DNA from: Phycisphaeraceae bacterium
GTDB lineage: Bacteria > Planctomycetota > Phycisphaerae > Phycisphaerales > UBA1924
Assembly (NCBI GenBank): GCA_019636695.1
Contig: JAHBXD010000004.1
Span: 62,001 to 126,000, forward strand
Direction: 5' to 3'
DNA length: 64,000 nt
Within the stretch, counting starts at the first letter, position 1; each line of letters opens with the position of its first letter. This document shows, piece by piece, positions 63,963 to 64,000 of the stretch. The notes below the pieces were generated by a model. That model did no database searches and was not told the DNA's origin. It saw only the letters and a program-made list of their open reading frames with translations. The position numbers and the translations under genes were made by a program.

Positions 63963-64000
63963 TTACGAATCAACCGCGCCGGGTTCGGGCAGCGCGGGGT

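Overview
The window reads as chromosome of a high-GC bacterium of the phylum Planctomycetota, most likely class Phycisphaerae. Four signs point there. Secreted proteins carry C-terminal EF-hand/dockerin-like tails (DLTGSSDPNDPAYGVPDG...DFFYFLD). A 50-residue PVC-type small basic protein is encoded at 62590. A PEP-CTERM-like sorting tail occurs at 30687-31568. Cell-envelope genes are present in a scattered arrangement. No rRNA, tRNA, CRISPR array or insertion sequence was recognised. Start codons were chosen from homology boundaries and Shine-Dalgarno (SD) sequences, and many differ from the longest possible reading frame.

Layout. 1-8.8 kb: the 3' end of a lineage-specific unknown gene, mannose-1-phosphate guanylyltransferase, ComEC, a CxxC peroxidase-like protein, a very large secreted zinc metalloprotease, and TsaE with an unusual C-terminal domain. 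9-20.7 kb: envelope glycan functions (sugar epimerase, two GT2 glycosyltransferases of which one is a tandem fusion, LptB, a sulfotransferase, a UDP-galactopyranose-mutase-like flavoprotein), together with GuaB, a two-domain ABC permease and a LuxR-type regulator. 20.8-26.7 kb (minus strand): a division/cell-wall run murC-murB-ddl-(FtsQ-like)-membrane protein-greA. 26.9-42.2 kb: HtrA protease, RsmD, an inactive M16 homologue, a PEP-CTERM-like protein, an M42-like peptidase, a DEAD-box helicase, a glycosyltransferase, fabD-lipoprotein-fabG, a Tat-exported amine oxidase, a probable structured RNA, and pyrF.

42.2-52.8 kb is the accessory part. It holds an orphan Rhs C-terminal module (toxin tip plus lipoprotein immunity candidate, AT-rich) between two perfect 101-bp direct repeats. 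It also holds a second sulfotransferase, three secreted proteins with near-identical dockerin-like tails, a full-length paralogue of the gene cut at the left edge, and an ATP-grasp gene. 53-64 kb returns to housekeeping: a solitary atpA, cdaR-cdaA (cyclic-di-AMP synthesis), an Nfu N-domain protein, mutY, a MacB-like permease operon, a solitary nuoI, the small basic protein and a class I/II aminotransferase.

The items most worth a second look are the Rhs orphan cassette, the unassigned structured RNA at 40691-40905, the TsaE-YacG-like fusion, the altered DGA motif of the diadenylate cyclase, the 18-bp perfect palindrome between the LuxR gene and the flavoprotein gene, and the two-copy unknown family.
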